64,000 nt of DNA from Cryobacterium fucosi (GTDB lineage: Bacteria > Actinomycetota > Actinomycetes > Actinomycetales > Microbacteriaceae), in assembly GCF_004403515.1 (NCBI RefSeq), contig NZ_SOHH01000061.1, forward strand, positions 62,001-126,000, written 5' to 3'. The notes beneath the pieces are model-generated. The model was given only the letters and a program-made list of their open reading frames with translations, was not told where the DNA came from and did no database searches. Numbering within the stretch: the first letter of the stretch is position 1; each line of letters begins with the position of its first letter. Positions 1-8,458 of the stretch are shown here, in pieces. Made by a program: the position numbers and the translations under genes.

Positions 1-2
1 TC

Positions 3-32
3 GACCAGCTCGCCAAGCTCCTGCTCGGCTGA
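3..32 (+). CDS. 3' end of a gene cut by the window edge
   Basis: The frame opening at base 3 reads nine residues (DQLAKLLLG) and a TGA at 30-32. It is probably the C-terminus of a gene that begins outside the window. Nothing can be said about its function. The 60 bases after it hold the ribosome-binding region (GAAGGGA) of the methyltransferase that follows. Confidence 0.35.
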   Translation, partial: DQLAKLLLG

Positions 33-93
33 CCCGACCGCCGCACGACGATTCTCCGCGTCGGGACCGGGACGGCTTCGAAGGGACCTCTCA

Positions 94-714
94 ATGGACG
101 TAGACGAGTGGGACATCCGCTACCGGCAGGCACGCGAGGGCCACTACACCCGCCTCTGGTCGGCCCTGCCTGCGCAGCTCGTGCAGGACACCGTGGCACC
201 CTGGACGCCGGGGCGCGCGCTCGACCTGGCCACCGGCGACGGCCGCAACGCGATCTGGCTGGCCGCCCGGAGCTGGAGCGTCACCGGGCTCGACTTCTCC
301 GCGGAGGCGATCGCCCAGGCCGGGGAGCACGCGCGGGCCGCCGGCGTCGACGTGGACTGGCTGGTGGCGGATGCCACGACCTGGCAACCCCCGGAACGCT
401 TCGACCTGGTCACCGTGATGTACCTCCACCTGCCGGAGGTGCAGTTCCGCTCCCTGCTGGCCAGGGCGCTGGGCTGGCTCGCCCCCGGCGGGCACCTGCT
501 CGTGCTGGGCCACGACCGGGCCAACATCGCGGCGGGCGGTCCCGGCCCCGGCAACCCCGACATCCTCTACACGCCCGAGCTGTTGTCGTCGATCGTCGGG
601 CCAGAGCGAGTGGTGCGCTGCGAAACCGTCAGCCGGGACCTCGCCACCGACCCTGAGTCCCCTGCGGACATCCGCGGAGCGGCCCTCGACACCATCCTGG
701 TCGCCACGGCTTGA
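94..714 (+). CDS. class I SAM-dependent methyltransferase
   Basis: A soluble 206-residue protein with the Rossmann fold of class I methyltransferases. SAM-binding motif I is LDLATGDGRN (residues 43-52), followed by an acidic strand-2 end (LDFS, about 66-69) and the motif VTVMYLHLPE typical of the small Methyltransf_25/TehB-like family. The ATG at 94 is preceded by GAAGGGA at a good distance. The substrate cannot be read; tellurite or small-thiol methylation are known roles in related proteins, but that is only a family hint. It ends 13 bases before the CsoR-like palindrome that precedes the next gene. Confidence 0.8.
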   Translation: MDVDEWDIRYRQAREGHYTRLWSALPAQLVQDTVAPWTPGRALDLATGDGRNAIWLAARSWSVTGLDFSAEAIAQAGEHARAAGVDVDWLVADATTWQPPERFDLVTVMYLHLPEVQFRSLLARALGWLAPGGHLLVLGHDRANIAAGGPGPGNPDILYTPELLSSIVGPERVVRCETVSRDLATDPESPADIRGAALDTILVATA

Positions 715-728
715 GGCCTCGCGAGGAT

Positions 729-742
729 TACCCCATGGGGTA
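729..742. promoter_or_regulatory. candidate CsoR/CstR-type operator overlapping a promoter
   Basis: A perfect 14-base palindrome TACCCCATGGGGTA sits just upstream of a TATATT (-10 like, 741-746) and 29 bases before the ATG at 771. The TACCCC...GGGGTA layout is the known operator form of the CsoR/CstR copper- and persulfide-sensing repressors. No csoR gene lies in this window, so the regulator would act in trans. The assignment is by resemblance only. Confidence 0.55.
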
Positions 743-770
743 TATTGGGAGGTACAGAACAAAGGAGCAC

Positions 771-998
771 ATGATGTCCATTCTTCAGTTCCTCGGGTCG
801 ACTTCGGGCCGCTGGGCGCGGATCATCGCCGGCATCGTCCTCGTCGTCCTGGCCGTGGTCCTCGGCGGCTGGTGGTGGATTCTGGCGGTGCTCGGCACCG
901 TCTTCATCGCCGCCGGATCGTTCGACTTCTGCCTCCTCGCCCCGCTCTTCGGCAAGCCGCTCCAGGGGCCCGCCTTCCGGAAGACCTTCACATCCTGA
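771..998 (+). CDS. DUF2892-type small membrane protein
   Basis: A 75-residue protein with two closely spaced hydrophobic segments: ARIIAGIVLVVLAVVLGGWW (residues 15-34) and an ILAVLGTVFIAAGS segment (36-49), followed by FDFCLLAPLFGKPLQG. This is the layout of the DUF2892 (YgaP transmembrane) family, whose members often sit with rhodaneses and CsoR-family repressors and are linked to sulfane-sulfur or copper stress. The start at 771 has AAAGGAG 5-10 bases upstream; a longer frame beginning at 711 is unlikely because it would run through the promoter palindrome. The conserved CPL/CP cysteine site appears here as the single Cys in FCLLAP. Confidence 0.75.
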   Translation: MMSILQFLGSTSGRWARIIAGIVLVVLAVVLGGWWWILAVLGTVFIAAGSFDFCLLAPLFGKPLQGPAFRKTFTS

Positions 999-1084
999 AC
1001 CCGGATCTGCCCACGGCCGTTCCCACTCCCGCCACGCCGCCGAGCACGCCGGACCACAGTCCGGTTCAGCGCTCGGTTGTCCGG

Positions 1085-2272
1085 GTGCTGGTCGTCGGTC
1101 AGATCCTCGGCGGCATCGGCATGGGCGCAACCCTGTCCCTCGGCGCCCTGCTGGCGGCCCAGCTTTCCGGCTCCAGCGCCTGGTCCGGCATGGCCGCCAC
1201 CATGAGCACGCTCGGCGCGGCCCTCGTCGCGGTTCCGCTGGCCAGGCTCGCCCAGGCCCGCGGCCGGCGACGCTCGCTGGCGACCGGATCACTCATCGCC
1301 GGAGCCGGGGCCGTGCTGGCCATCACTTCGGTGGCCGTCGACGCGTTCCCGCTGCTGCTGCTGGCCCTCATCCTCCTGGGTGCGGGGTCGGCCACCAACC
1401 TCCAGGCCAGGTTCGCCGCAACCGACCTGGCCAGCGTGCGGTTCCGCGCCCGCGACCTCTCGATCGTCGTCTGGTCCACCACCATCGGCGCGGTGCTCGG
1501 CCCGAACCTGTTCGGCCCGGGCGAGACCGTCGGCGCCGCCCTCGGCCTCCCGCCCCTGACCGGGGCGTTCGCGTTCTCCCTGCTGGCCACGGTGGGTGCG
1601 GCCGTCGTGTACACGGTCGGACTCCGGCCCGATCCATTGCTCACCGCGCTGGCCGCACGCACGAGCGGCTCCGCGGGCGGGCGTCGGATCGGCGGACTGG
1701 CCATCATCCGATCCAACCCGGGCGCCCGCTTCGCCGTGGGAGTGATCGCCCTCAGCCACGCCACAATGGTGGCCCTGATGTCCATGGCCCCCGTGCACCT
1801 GCGCGACCACGGCGCCACGCTCACCGTGGTCGGGCTCACAATCAGCCTGCATGTGGCCGGGATGTACGCCCTCTCCCCCGTCTTCGGCGCCCTCGCCGAC
1901 CGGATCGGGCGGATGCCGGTGATCCTGACCGGCCAGGCCCTGCTGTTGGCCGCGCTGACGCTGTTCTGGCTGAACGGCGACTCCCCGGTCGCGATGACCG
2001 CCGGGCTGATCCTGCTCGGGCTCGGCTGGTCGGCATCCGTCGTCGCCGGTTCCGCCTTGATCGCCGAGGCCGTCGGGGTGCACGACCGCGCCCCTCTGCA
2101 GGGCTTCTCCGACCTCTCGATGAACGCGGCAGGAGCGCTCGGCGGCGCCCTGGCCGGCCCGATCCTCTCGGCGGCCGGCTATTCGGGGCTGGGCCTGGTC
2201 ACCATGCTCCTCGTGGCCGTAATCGTGGGCTGGTCGGCGCGGCGGCTGGCGGCGGCGAAGCGTGCCGGATAG
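1085..2272 (+). CDS. major facilitator superfamily transporter
   Basis: An inner-membrane transporter of about 12 hydrophobic segments, beginning with VLVVGQILGGIGMGATLS and ending with YSGLGLVTMLLVAVIVGW and a basic tail. The loop ALADRIGRMPVI (about residue 270) is the MFS motif between helices. The start is uncertain. The reading frame continues upstream, without ATG/GTG/TTG between 872 and 1085, through a Pro/Thr-rich segment that looks like a normal cytosolic N-terminus. A CTG at 995 overlaps the stop of the DUF2892 gene (CTGA) and would give that N-terminus. The GTG at 1085 is the first standard start but would begin inside helix 1. The substrate is unknown. Confidence 0.7.
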   Translation: MLVVGQILGGIGMGATLSLGALLAAQLSGSSAWSGMAATMSTLGAALVAVPLARLAQARGRRRSLATGSLIAGAGAVLAITSVAVDAFPLLLLALILLGAGSATNLQARFAATDLASVRFRARDLSIVVWSTTIGAVLGPNLFGPGETVGAALGLPPLTGAFAFSLLATVGAAVVYTVGLRPDPLLTALAARTSGSAGGRRIGGLAIIRSNPGARFAVGVIALSHATMVALMSMAPVHLRDHGATLTVVGLTISLHVAGMYALSPVFGALADRIGRMPVILTGQALLLAALTLFWLNGDSPVAMTAGLILLGLGWSASVVAGSALIAEAVGVHDRAPLQGFSDLSMNAAGALGGALAGPILSAAGYSGLGLVTMLLVAVIVGWSARRLAAAKRAG

Positions 2273-2376
2273 CCTCACGCGCTGGTGCACTCAGCGCACC
2301 TGAGCGCGACACTTTTGCGGGCGGTGTATTCCGGGTGCCTGTTGCCAGACCGGTGCGGGTGTGTGAATTATGAACC

Positions 2377-2997
2377 ATGAGATCAAGTCACCCGATGCCC
2401 GGCAATCCGTGGCCGCACGATATGACAATCACGATCGAAGATTCCCCGACGTTCCTCAGCGAGTTGTTGTTTGTGCGCAGCGCGTGGGGCCTTGAACCGG
2501 CTGGTGTTCCGCCTCTTGATCGGGAACCGGATCCGGGAATCTCTGCCCGGCCACGCCGGCCTGCAGTCAACGAGTTGGAGCGACTCTGGCTGATCGACTG
2601 GCAACGTGCCTGGACCCAATTTGAGGACGACCCCAGGGAAGGGCGAATTCCAGACGAGAACGAATTGCGCCGTATCGCCGAGTCCACGGATGAGGAGCTT
2701 CAAGAGGCCTACTCCGCGCGACCCTCAGCGATCTGGTACACCGGCATGGACAGTGAGGCAGCGAAAAATCAGTGGCGGACATCACTGGTCGACAACCAGC
2801 GAACACCGCTAGCTGAGACTCCAGAGCGGCTGGCGCTGCCGGCCCTCATCCACGCCTGGCACCACGGCATAGACACCATCATTCAGCTGCCCTTCCGGGG
2901 GCACTACGCCCGTCGACTCAGCCGTCGACACCTGCTGGTCTCGCGGGAGACCAGACACAACCGAGATCTCTATACCGAAACGCTGGCCAACGTCTGA
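2377..2997 (+). CDS. hypothetical protein
   Basis: A 206-residue soluble protein that I do not recognise. It is mixed in charge, with an acidic middle (about residues 82-112, with ELRRIAESTDEELQEAY) and a basic C-terminus (RGHYARRLSRRHLLVSR). There is no signal peptide, membrane segment or obvious motif. Internal ATGs at codons 7 and 16 are alternative starts; none has a strong ribosome-binding site. Codon use is less strictly G/C at third positions than in its neighbours (for example ttggag, gaattgcgc), which may point to a different origin. Confidence 0.5.
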   Translation: MRSSHPMPGNPWPHDMTITIEDSPTFLSELLFVRSAWGLEPAGVPPLDREPDPGISARPRRPAVNELERLWLIDWQRAWTQFEDDPREGRIPDENELRRIAESTDEELQEAYSARPSAIWYTGMDSEAAKNQWRTSLVDNQRTPLAETPERLALPALIHAWHHGIDTIIQLPFRGHYARRLSRRHLLVSRETRHNRDLYTETLANV

Positions 2998-3037
2998 GTG
3001 AGCTCATCGTCCTCGGACCGGTCCCCCGGCGTCGAGC

Positions 3038-3136
3038 TCATCGTTCAGGCGGGCAGATATCGATGCCGAGTTCGTAGCCGGATCCGCTTTTGGTAAGCGC
3101 GATTTGTTTGATCTCACCGACGTATGCAACTTTCAC
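3038..3136 (-). CDS. possible 32-residue ORF or gene remnant
   Basis: A short frame from a GTG at 3136 to a TGA at 3038 reads KVAYVGEIKQIALTKSGSGY and continues ELGIDICPPER. The composition looks protein-like rather than like a random GC-rich frame, but it has no clear ribosome-binding site and no family I recognise. It may be the C-terminal scrap of a lost gene. The rest of 2998-3317 shows nothing I can identify; GAGCTCATCGT occurs twice (3000 and 3034 region). Confidence 0.2.
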   Translation of the reverse strand: MKVAYVGEIKQIALTKSGSGYELGIDICPPER

Positions 3137-3317
3137 TAGCGTGACCCTCGGGGAGTGCGGCTGACCAGGCGCCGGGGTCGGACCCGATACTTCGGTCTTG
3201 AGCGGCCACGCAGTCAGCCTGGAACCCCCTACGGGACGCCAAAGGCAGCATGCTCGCGCTGGGCCGCGTTCCGCGTGGTGCGTCCGAGCTGGCTGGGCCG
3301 GTTGGGCTTGTACTAGG

Positions 3318-4730
3318 TCAGAGATTTGCGGTCAGGGCCCGTCCGATAATGCGGGCTCCGTCGGCGAATGCGCCGGGGTTGGGGCCGGAGTAGTTGAGTC
3401 TGATGAAAGGACCGGTGGGTTCGGCCGGGAACCAGCCGGAGCCTGTGGCGATTATGACTCCGGCGGCCTCGCAGTCTGCGACAAGGCGGTCGAGGTTGGT
3501 TGCGTCGGGGAGGCGGGCCCAGAGATTGAGGCCGCCGGCGGGGACGGTGGCGATGTGTGCGTCTGGTGCGTGTACGCGCAGGCTGTTGAGTAGGAGGTCG
3601 CGTCGTGCCCGCAGCTGGGGGCGGAGGAGGTTGCGGAGGTGGGTCTGCCAGCCGGGTTGGGTGAGGACGTCGAGTGCTGCGGCTTGGAGGATCCCGCTGA
3701 CGTACATCGATTCGGCCCCGCGGTCGGCGAGGATGCGTTCGCGGGCGGGCCCTCGGGCGATGACGGCCGCGATACGAATGGAGGGCGAAACGCTCTTGGT
3801 GAGCGATCGCACGTAGACGACGTGTCCGGCGTCATCGCGAGCGGCGACCGGGCGCGGGTCGGTGTCGATTCCGAAGTCATGGGCCCAGTCGTCCTCGACG
3901 AGGAACGCGCCATGCGCGCGCACGACGTCCAGGATCTGCGTCGTGGCGGCATCCGACCACTGTGAGCCGGTCGGGTTGGCATAGGTGGGTTGTGCGTAGA
4001 AGGTGCGGGAGCCGGTTTCCTGGAATGCGCGGGCGAGTTCGTCCGGATCGGGGCCATCGGGCCCCGTCGGAATCGGGATTACTTCGACGCCGGCTTGAGC
4101 TGCAGCCTGGATCGCACCCCAGTAGGTGGGCGATTCCATCAGCAGTGGTTGGCCCGCGGTGACGAGGGCGCGAAAGATCGTGGCCAAGCCGCTCTGGCTT
4201 CCGGGGAGCACAATGACATCGCTCGGCAGGGGCGGGGTCACGCCGACCGGTGTCGCTGCACCGAGCTCGTGGGCAAACCAGGACTGCAGCTCCGGAAGTC
4301 CCGCCACTGCTGAACGGGTCAGCGCTGCATCGCTCCGGGCCGCGCGGGCCAGCGCGGACCGGATCAACCGCTCCGGCAACAGCTCCCGGTCAGGGTAGCC
4401 GGCGTGCAGGGCGATCGCGCCCTGCGGAGCTTCACGAAGTGCGGGACTCAGCGCGGAGAGACGGCTGTGCGGGGAACGCATCGCCGCCGTCTGCCAGCTG
4501 TAATCGAGCGGGCGCGCTGTGCGCACCGCGCGAACAAACGTTCCCGCGCCGGGGCGCGTTTCGATAAGGCCTTGAGCCACGAGGGTGCGGAGAGCTTTCT
4601 GAACCGTCACTGGGCTCGCCCCGTATTCCGCCACTAGCGTGCGGCTGGTCGGCAGGCGCGCGCCGGGGACGCTGCCCGCGATCCATTCGCGAAGTGCGGC
4701 CACGATCCGGCAACTGCTATCGTTATTCAT
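3318..4730 (-). CDS. MocR-family regulator (GntR HTH fused to aminotransferase-like domain)
   Basis: A 470-residue protein with an N-terminal winged helix of the GntR type (residues about 1-75: LPTSRTLVAEYGASPVTVQK, then GAGTFV) followed by a fold-type I aminotransferase domain. The PLP-domain signatures are visible: QPTYANPTGSQW, FLVEDDWAHDFG and the lysine in RSLTKSVSPS that would bind PLP. Such regulators usually control the neighbouring gene in response to PLP or an amino compound. It is divergent from the EamA exporter, and its ATG (4730-4728) overlaps the exporter's ATG (4729-4731), so the exporter is the likely target. Longer upstream frames were rejected because they would cover the exporter. 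Confidence 0.85.
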   Translation of the reverse strand: MNNDSSCRIVAALREWIAGSVPGARLPTSRTLVAEYGASPVTVQKALRTLVAQGLIETRPGAGTFVRAVRTARPLDYSWQTAAMRSPHSRLSALSPALREAPQGAIALHAGYPDRELLPERLIRSALARAARSDAALTRSAVAGLPELQSWFAHELGAATPVGVTPPLPSDVIVLPGSQSGLATIFRALVTAGQPLLMESPTYWGAIQAAAQAGVEVIPIPTGPDGPDPDELARAFQETGSRTFYAQPTYANPTGSQWSDAATTQILDVVRAHGAFLVEDDWAHDFGIDTDPRPVAARDDAGHVVYVRSLTKSVSPSIRIAAVIARGPARERILADRGAESMYVSGILQAAALDVLTQPGWQTHLRNLLRPQLRARRDLLLNSLRVHAPDAHIATVPAGGLNLWARLPDATNLDRLVADCEAAGVIIATGSGWFPAEPTGPFIRLNYSGPNPGAFADGARIIGRALTANL

Positions 4731-4775
4731 GTCAGACCATAGTAGCGCTATCAAAAAAACGCCCGCACCGCTATC
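4716..4775. promoter_or_regulatory. shared divergent control region with three GCTATC repeats
   Basis: The two start codons share CATG at 4728-4731. The hexamer GCTATC occurs at 4716-4721, 4747-4752 and 4770-4775, and TAGCGCTA (4743-4750) is a perfect palindrome. On the minus strand TACTAT lies 8 bases before the regulator's ATG, the spacing expected of a -10 box for a leaderless transcript. MocR proteins are known to bind spaced direct repeats, so the GCTATC copies are candidate sites. Confidence 0.45.
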
Positions 4776-5724
4776 ACCATCGCGGGCCGGCCTGGCCTGG
4801 GGACTGCTCGGGGTTGCCGCGTTCTCCTTCACGGTTCCCCTCACCCGAGTCGCCGTCGAGGGCATGTCTCCGCTATTCATCGGATCCGGACGCGCCGTCA
4901 TCGCTGCCTTGCTCGCCGCGGCCGCACTGGCCCTCACCCGACAGAGCCTTCCTCGCGGCAGCCAGTGGTCTCGCCTGGCCGTGGTGGCGGGCGGCGTCGT
5001 CGTCGGCTTCCCCCTCCTGACATCATTTGCCCTCACTACTGCCTCGGCGAGTCACGGTGCCGTCGTGATCGCCCTGCTCCCAGCCGCAACAGCGGTGATG
5101 GCCGTCATTCGAAGTAAGGAGCGACCCCCGCTGCCGTTCTGGATCATGGCCGCCATCGGCGCTCTTGTGGCCGTGGCTTTCGCGTCCGTGCAAGGCGGCG
5201 GGATTATTCGATTCCACTGGTCGGACCTGCTCCTTTTTGGCGCCGTTGCGGCCGCCGCCATCGGATACGCCGAAGGAGGCCTGCTCGCGCGAGAGATCGG
5301 GTCGTGGCAGACCGTGTCCTGGGCGCTGATACTAGCCGCGCCCCTGATGATCACACTGGCCACGATCGCCATCCTCGAACAGCCCCCGACCGGTACGCCG
5401 ACCCAGTGGGCGGCCTTCGCCTACCTCGGAGTGGTGAGCATGTTCCTGGGCTTCTTCGCCTGGTACCGCGGACTGGCTATTGGGCCCATGACCCAAGTAA
5501 GCCAGGTGCAACTCACGCAACCCGTACTGAGCATCCTCTGGGCCGCTCTGATCCTTCGCGAACAGTTGACGTGGCAAACAATCATCGGCGGTATCGCCGT
5601 GATCCTCTGCGCCGGCATCGCCGTACGAACACGCCTCAACCGCACCCGACCCCCGCGCCCCCTTCAGCACTCCGAAAACGAACCAGTACAGGTAGTGGTA
5701 CCTCCGAGCACAGCTCGACCGTAA
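4729..5724 (+). CDS. EamA/DMT family exporter
   Basis: A 331-residue membrane protein with about ten hydrophobic segments in two EamA repeats, the first beginning AGLAWGLLGVAAFSFTVPLT and the second including WAAFAYLGVVSMFLGFFAWY. The loop ILREQLTWQTIIGGIAVILC is the usual last-helix pair of the family. These proteins export amino acids or related metabolites. The ATG at 4729 gives a cytosolic N-terminus of about 18 residues before helix 1. The gene has no separate 5' leader: everything upstream is regulator coding sequence, so translation may be leaderless. Confidence 0.85.
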   Translation: MSDHSSAIKKTPAPLSPSRAGLAWGLLGVAAFSFTVPLTRVAVEGMSPLFIGSGRAVIAALLAAAALALTRQSLPRGSQWSRLAVVAGGVVVGFPLLTSFALTTASASHGAVVIALLPAATAVMAVIRSKERPPLPFWIMAAIGALVAVAFASVQGGGIIRFHWSDLLLFGAVAAAAIGYAEGGLLAREIGSWQTVSWALILAAPLMITLATIAILEQPPTGTPTQWAAFAYLGVVSMFLGFFAWYRGLAIGPMTQVSQVQLTQPVLSILWAALILREQLTWQTIIGGIAVILCAGIAVRTRLNRTRPPRPLQHSENEPVQVVVPPSTARP

Positions 5725-5793
5725 GCGGGACCCGAACCGGCGCAAGCGCCACCCAAAATTTCCGGATCACGATCGCCGCGTTTCCGCAGCCCC

Positions 5794-6123
5794 CGCGTAT
5801 CCACCAACGACCAAGACCTCACCGCCCAGAAAAACACCCTGGTCGCTCTTGGTCTGACGCTGGATAAGGCGTTCACCGACCCAGGGCTGACCGGCGCCAA
5901 CCGGGCACGACCGAGACTCCGGGAAGCACTGGCCGCCTGCCGGGCCGGGGACACCCTGGTCGTGACCAAACTCGACCGACTGGCCCGATCCCTGCGCGAT
6001 GCAAAGGACATTGTCGACGAACTCACCCGCCGCGAAGTCAAGCTCAGCATCGGAGGCTCCATCCACGACCGCACTGATCCCGTCGGACGGCTCCTCTTTA
6101 ACGTCCTGGCCATGGTCGCGGAA
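5794..6123 (+). pseudogene. serine recombinase (resolvase) catalytic-domain remnant
   Basis: The frame reads RVSTNDQDLTAQKNTLVALG, then ...GLTGANRARPRL..., TKLDRLARSLRDAKDIV and DPVGRLLFNVLAMVAE. These are the landmarks of the resolvase/invertase catalytic domain: RVST nucleophile strand, the GxxG loop and the KLDRLARS arginine motif. The usual N-terminal GYARVS is broken just before 5794, and after MVAE at 6123 the sequence turns abruptly into unrelated residues, so the E-helix and DNA-binding domain are missing. It is a dead fragment of a transposon or integrative element. Confidence 0.75.
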
Positions 6124-6607
6124 CGATTCGTGATCCCCGCGGACGTCCCTTACAAGTCACCACGGAATTTGCACGAATTTTCGCGGATTCCTGACGCCGG
6201 CCCAGAAAGAAACACCATGATCAGTCGCTTTCATCGCGAAGAGGGCAAGCGGTGGCCGATGATCACCCGTGCCCAGTGAAGAAGTGTCAAAATCTCCGAT
6301 CGCGTCTCCGACATTCATGCTGGCGGCAAGAATGAGATCGTCCGTCAGGACCCCGGCTTTCCGTGACCGCATCTTCTACCCTTCCGTGAAAGATCGACGC
6401 TCTGCAGCAACGCCCGTGTGTCGGGACCATCAATTTGCCTCCGGTTGAGCCCGCAAAGGTTCGTCTATGGCCACGGTAGAACCTGGGTGTTCGAGGCTGG
6501 ACGTTACGCGCAATGACTGCGACACTCGAGGCATGTTCCTTCACTAAGCGCGCCAATCCACGTCGACAAATCGACCTAGCCACTTTTCTGAATTGAGGAA
6601 CACCGCC
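6124..6607. other. intergenic stretch after the recombinase scar
   Basis: I see no gene here. Short frames exist on both strands but none has family features. The base composition is lower in G+C than the flanks, in keeping with accessory DNA. The last part holds the ribosome-binding site GAGGA (6595-6599) of the GNAT gene. Confidence 0.4.
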
Positions 6608-7099
6608 ATGACATTACATATCCGCGATGCCGCAACTGAGGACATCGATTTTCTCGCTGTGATGCTGCTGGAAGCAATCAACTGGCGCCAAGACCGGCAG
6701 ACTGCGACTCTGCAATCGATCATGAATAGCCCCGGCCTATGGCACTACCTCTCCGATTGGAAACGAGGCTCAGATTTCGGTTTCGTGGCACACGAGGCAG
6801 AGGACAAGCCGCTCGGTGCGGCGTGGGCGAGGTTCATGACCGCCGAAGATCCCGGATATGGATTCGTTGACGAGGGTATCCCCGAACTGGGCATGGGCGT
6901 AGTGAGCTCTCATCGAGGCCAGGGCGTAGGCCGCGTTCTTCTGGAGCAGACCATACGGGCCTCAGCGGATCGTGGCCTCCAGGGACTGAGCTTGAGCGTC
7001 GAAGACGACAACGAACGAGCCCGCGCTCTGTACTTGAGCAACGGCTTCGTCGTCGCGGGACGGGTCGGCAATTCGGACACGATGGTTCTAAGGTTTTGA
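6608..7099 (+). CDS. GNAT family N-acetyltransferase
   Basis: A 163-residue protein with the GNAT fold. It begins MTLHIRDAATEDIDFLAVML, and the acetyl-CoA motif A is VVSSHRGQGVGRVLLEQTI (about residues 97-115), followed by GLSLSVEDDNERARALYLSN and GFVVAGR, the usual motif B end. The ATG at 6608 is chosen because GAGGA lies 8 bases upstream; a TTG at 6593 is less likely. The substrate is unknown. It stands alone between accessory scars. Confidence 0.85.
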   Translation: MTLHIRDAATEDIDFLAVMLLEAINWRQDRQTATLQSIMNSPGLWHYLSDWKRGSDFGFVAHEAEDKPLGAAWARFMTAEDPGYGFVDEGIPELGMGVVSSHRGQGVGRVLLEQTIRASADRGLQGLSLSVEDDNERARALYLSNGFVVAGRVGNSDTMVLRF

Positions 7100-7181
7100 C
7101 CCGCTGAAGGTTCCCCTTCCGGGTGCCTCTGCTGGTATTCCCCTCGATCCCGTTGACGATTTGTTTTGGCCAACGCTGGAC

Positions 7182-7607
7182 CTACTGGTCCTTGATGCGG
7201 ATGTTCTCGCCTGCTTTGCTCCAGCCCTCTCGATTGGGCATGCCATCCTGCACAATCATGACTTCAAAGCCTGCCGACTTCATTGTCGTCATGTTCGAGC
7301 CGCACGCTCCTTGCCACTCCGCGGCTGCTCTGTAGGCGAGCAGGCAGACAGGCAAGTCGCGCCCGCGTGCCAAGTACAGCCGCGTGTCGTCAACGACACC
7401 CACAAATCGCACGCTGTCAGTGTCGAAACCGTCCAATGCATAGTCCGGAAGGCCACTCGGGATGGCGTCCTCTGCCCTGGGCGCTCTCTGCAAGTCGGAG
7501 AAGCCATCGGCAGGTGAACAGCCCGTCATGGTGAGTACCGTCACCGACGCTGCGACCAACCACACAAAAGTCCACTTGTCGGCCACTTCTCTCCCTGATT
7601 CAGGCAA
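7182..7607 (-). CDS. putative lipoprotein, function unknown
   Basis: A 141-residue protein (134 if the GTG at 7586 is used, which has GGGAGAGA just upstream). The N-terminus is a lipoprotein signal: basic start, hydrophobic stretch WLVAASVTVLTM and a lipobox ending TMTGC. The mature part is small, includes two Cys (VCLLAY and GACGSN) that could form a disulfide, and ends RIKDQ. I do not recognise a family. It is followed on the same strand, upstream, by another lipoprotein gene, so the two may be paired surface proteins. Confidence 0.6.
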   Translation of the reverse strand: MPESGREVADKWTFVWLVAASVTVLTMTGCSPADGFSDLQRAPRAEDAIPSGLPDYALDGFDTDSVRFVGVVDDTRLYLARGRDLPVCLLAYRAAAEWQGACGSNMTTMKSAGFEVMIVQDGMPNREGWSKAGENIRIKDQ

Positions 7608-7654
7608 ACATATCGTTCTACGAAATCGGTCCGCAAGGGTTCGGCTGGCGGCGT

Positions 7655-8458
7655 TCAGTCGGACGTGGTTGCGTCTGGCCGTGTCAATCCCTCATATGGT
7701 TCGATCCGTTTGAGGAAGGCGTCTCGGTCCCCGATACCCACAGTCGTGGCTCCATACGAGATGTTGATCGAACGGGCGTTCCACCCAGTCTCGACGCCGA
7801 TCTCGCCTGCCGCTTTGCCGGATTCGTCCCGGTCGATATTGATCAGGGACACTGCCACCCACTGCGAATCTCCGTTGGCGGTGCCAAACCACTGCCATTG
7901 CTCGTCCGGGTTCTCCGAACCTGACCGCTCAGCGTTCTCAGCGGCGCGTTCGGAATCGAGACTGTCAAGCTTCAACGATCCCAGGCCGTGCGCTTGGGTC
8001 ACGTCGGTGATGATCTCGACGATGCGATTCCAGTCTTCTGCGCGCGAGGGGATGCTCAAGCTTTCGCGTGCGGCCGAGTTGAACGTGACGTACAGCGATC
8101 TACCGCCGTACCCGTTGCCCTCCTGAGGGTAGAACTCGCCCTCGCCAACATGCCCGTCAGTTGGGCCGTCTTCCCAGGCGAGCGCGAATTCATCGCTGAG
8201 GCGAGCCTCGATCTCCCCCAGAATCCTCGCCGACACCGCCCTGGTTTCTTCGGCAGGGGGAGCTCGAAGGACATCGCCCGCATCCATGCCGGCGTGCCCC
8301 GGATAGGCCGCCCAGTCGACAGTGACCGCTTCCCCACTGTCGGCCCGGTACGTTGTCTTCGGCGAGGAGGCGCAGGAAGTCAGCATGATTGCGATGGACA
8401 GCGCCCCGATCATCGCGGCGCCTGCACGCGCTTTCAAGGCTTGTCGATCCACGGTCAC
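7655..8458 (-). CDS. putative lipoprotein, function unknown
   Basis: A 267-residue secreted lipoprotein. The signal runs from a basic start (VDRQALKARAG) through MIGALSIAIM to the lipobox LTSC. The mature protein is acidic and contains WAAYPGHAGMDAGDVLRAPP and a region SLYVTFNSAARESLSIPSR. I know no family for it, though it resembles small actinobacterial lipoproteins of the LppA type. The GTG at 8458 (or a second at 8452) gives a normal signal n-region; the frame continues far upstream but that part shows no coding features and overlaps other sequence. Confidence 0.6.
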   Translation of the reverse strand: MTVDRQALKARAGAAMIGALSIAIMLTSCASSPKTTYRADSGEAVTVDWAAYPGHAGMDAGDVLRAPPAEETRAVSARILGEIEARLSDEFALAWEDGPTDGHVGEGEFYPQEGNGYGGRSLYVTFNSAARESLSIPSRAEDWNRIVEIITDVTQAHGLGSLKLDSLDSERAAENAERSGSENPDEQWQWFGTANGDSQWVAVSLINIDRDESGKAAGEIGVETGWNARSINISYGATTVGIGDRDAFLKRIEPYEGLTRPDATTSD

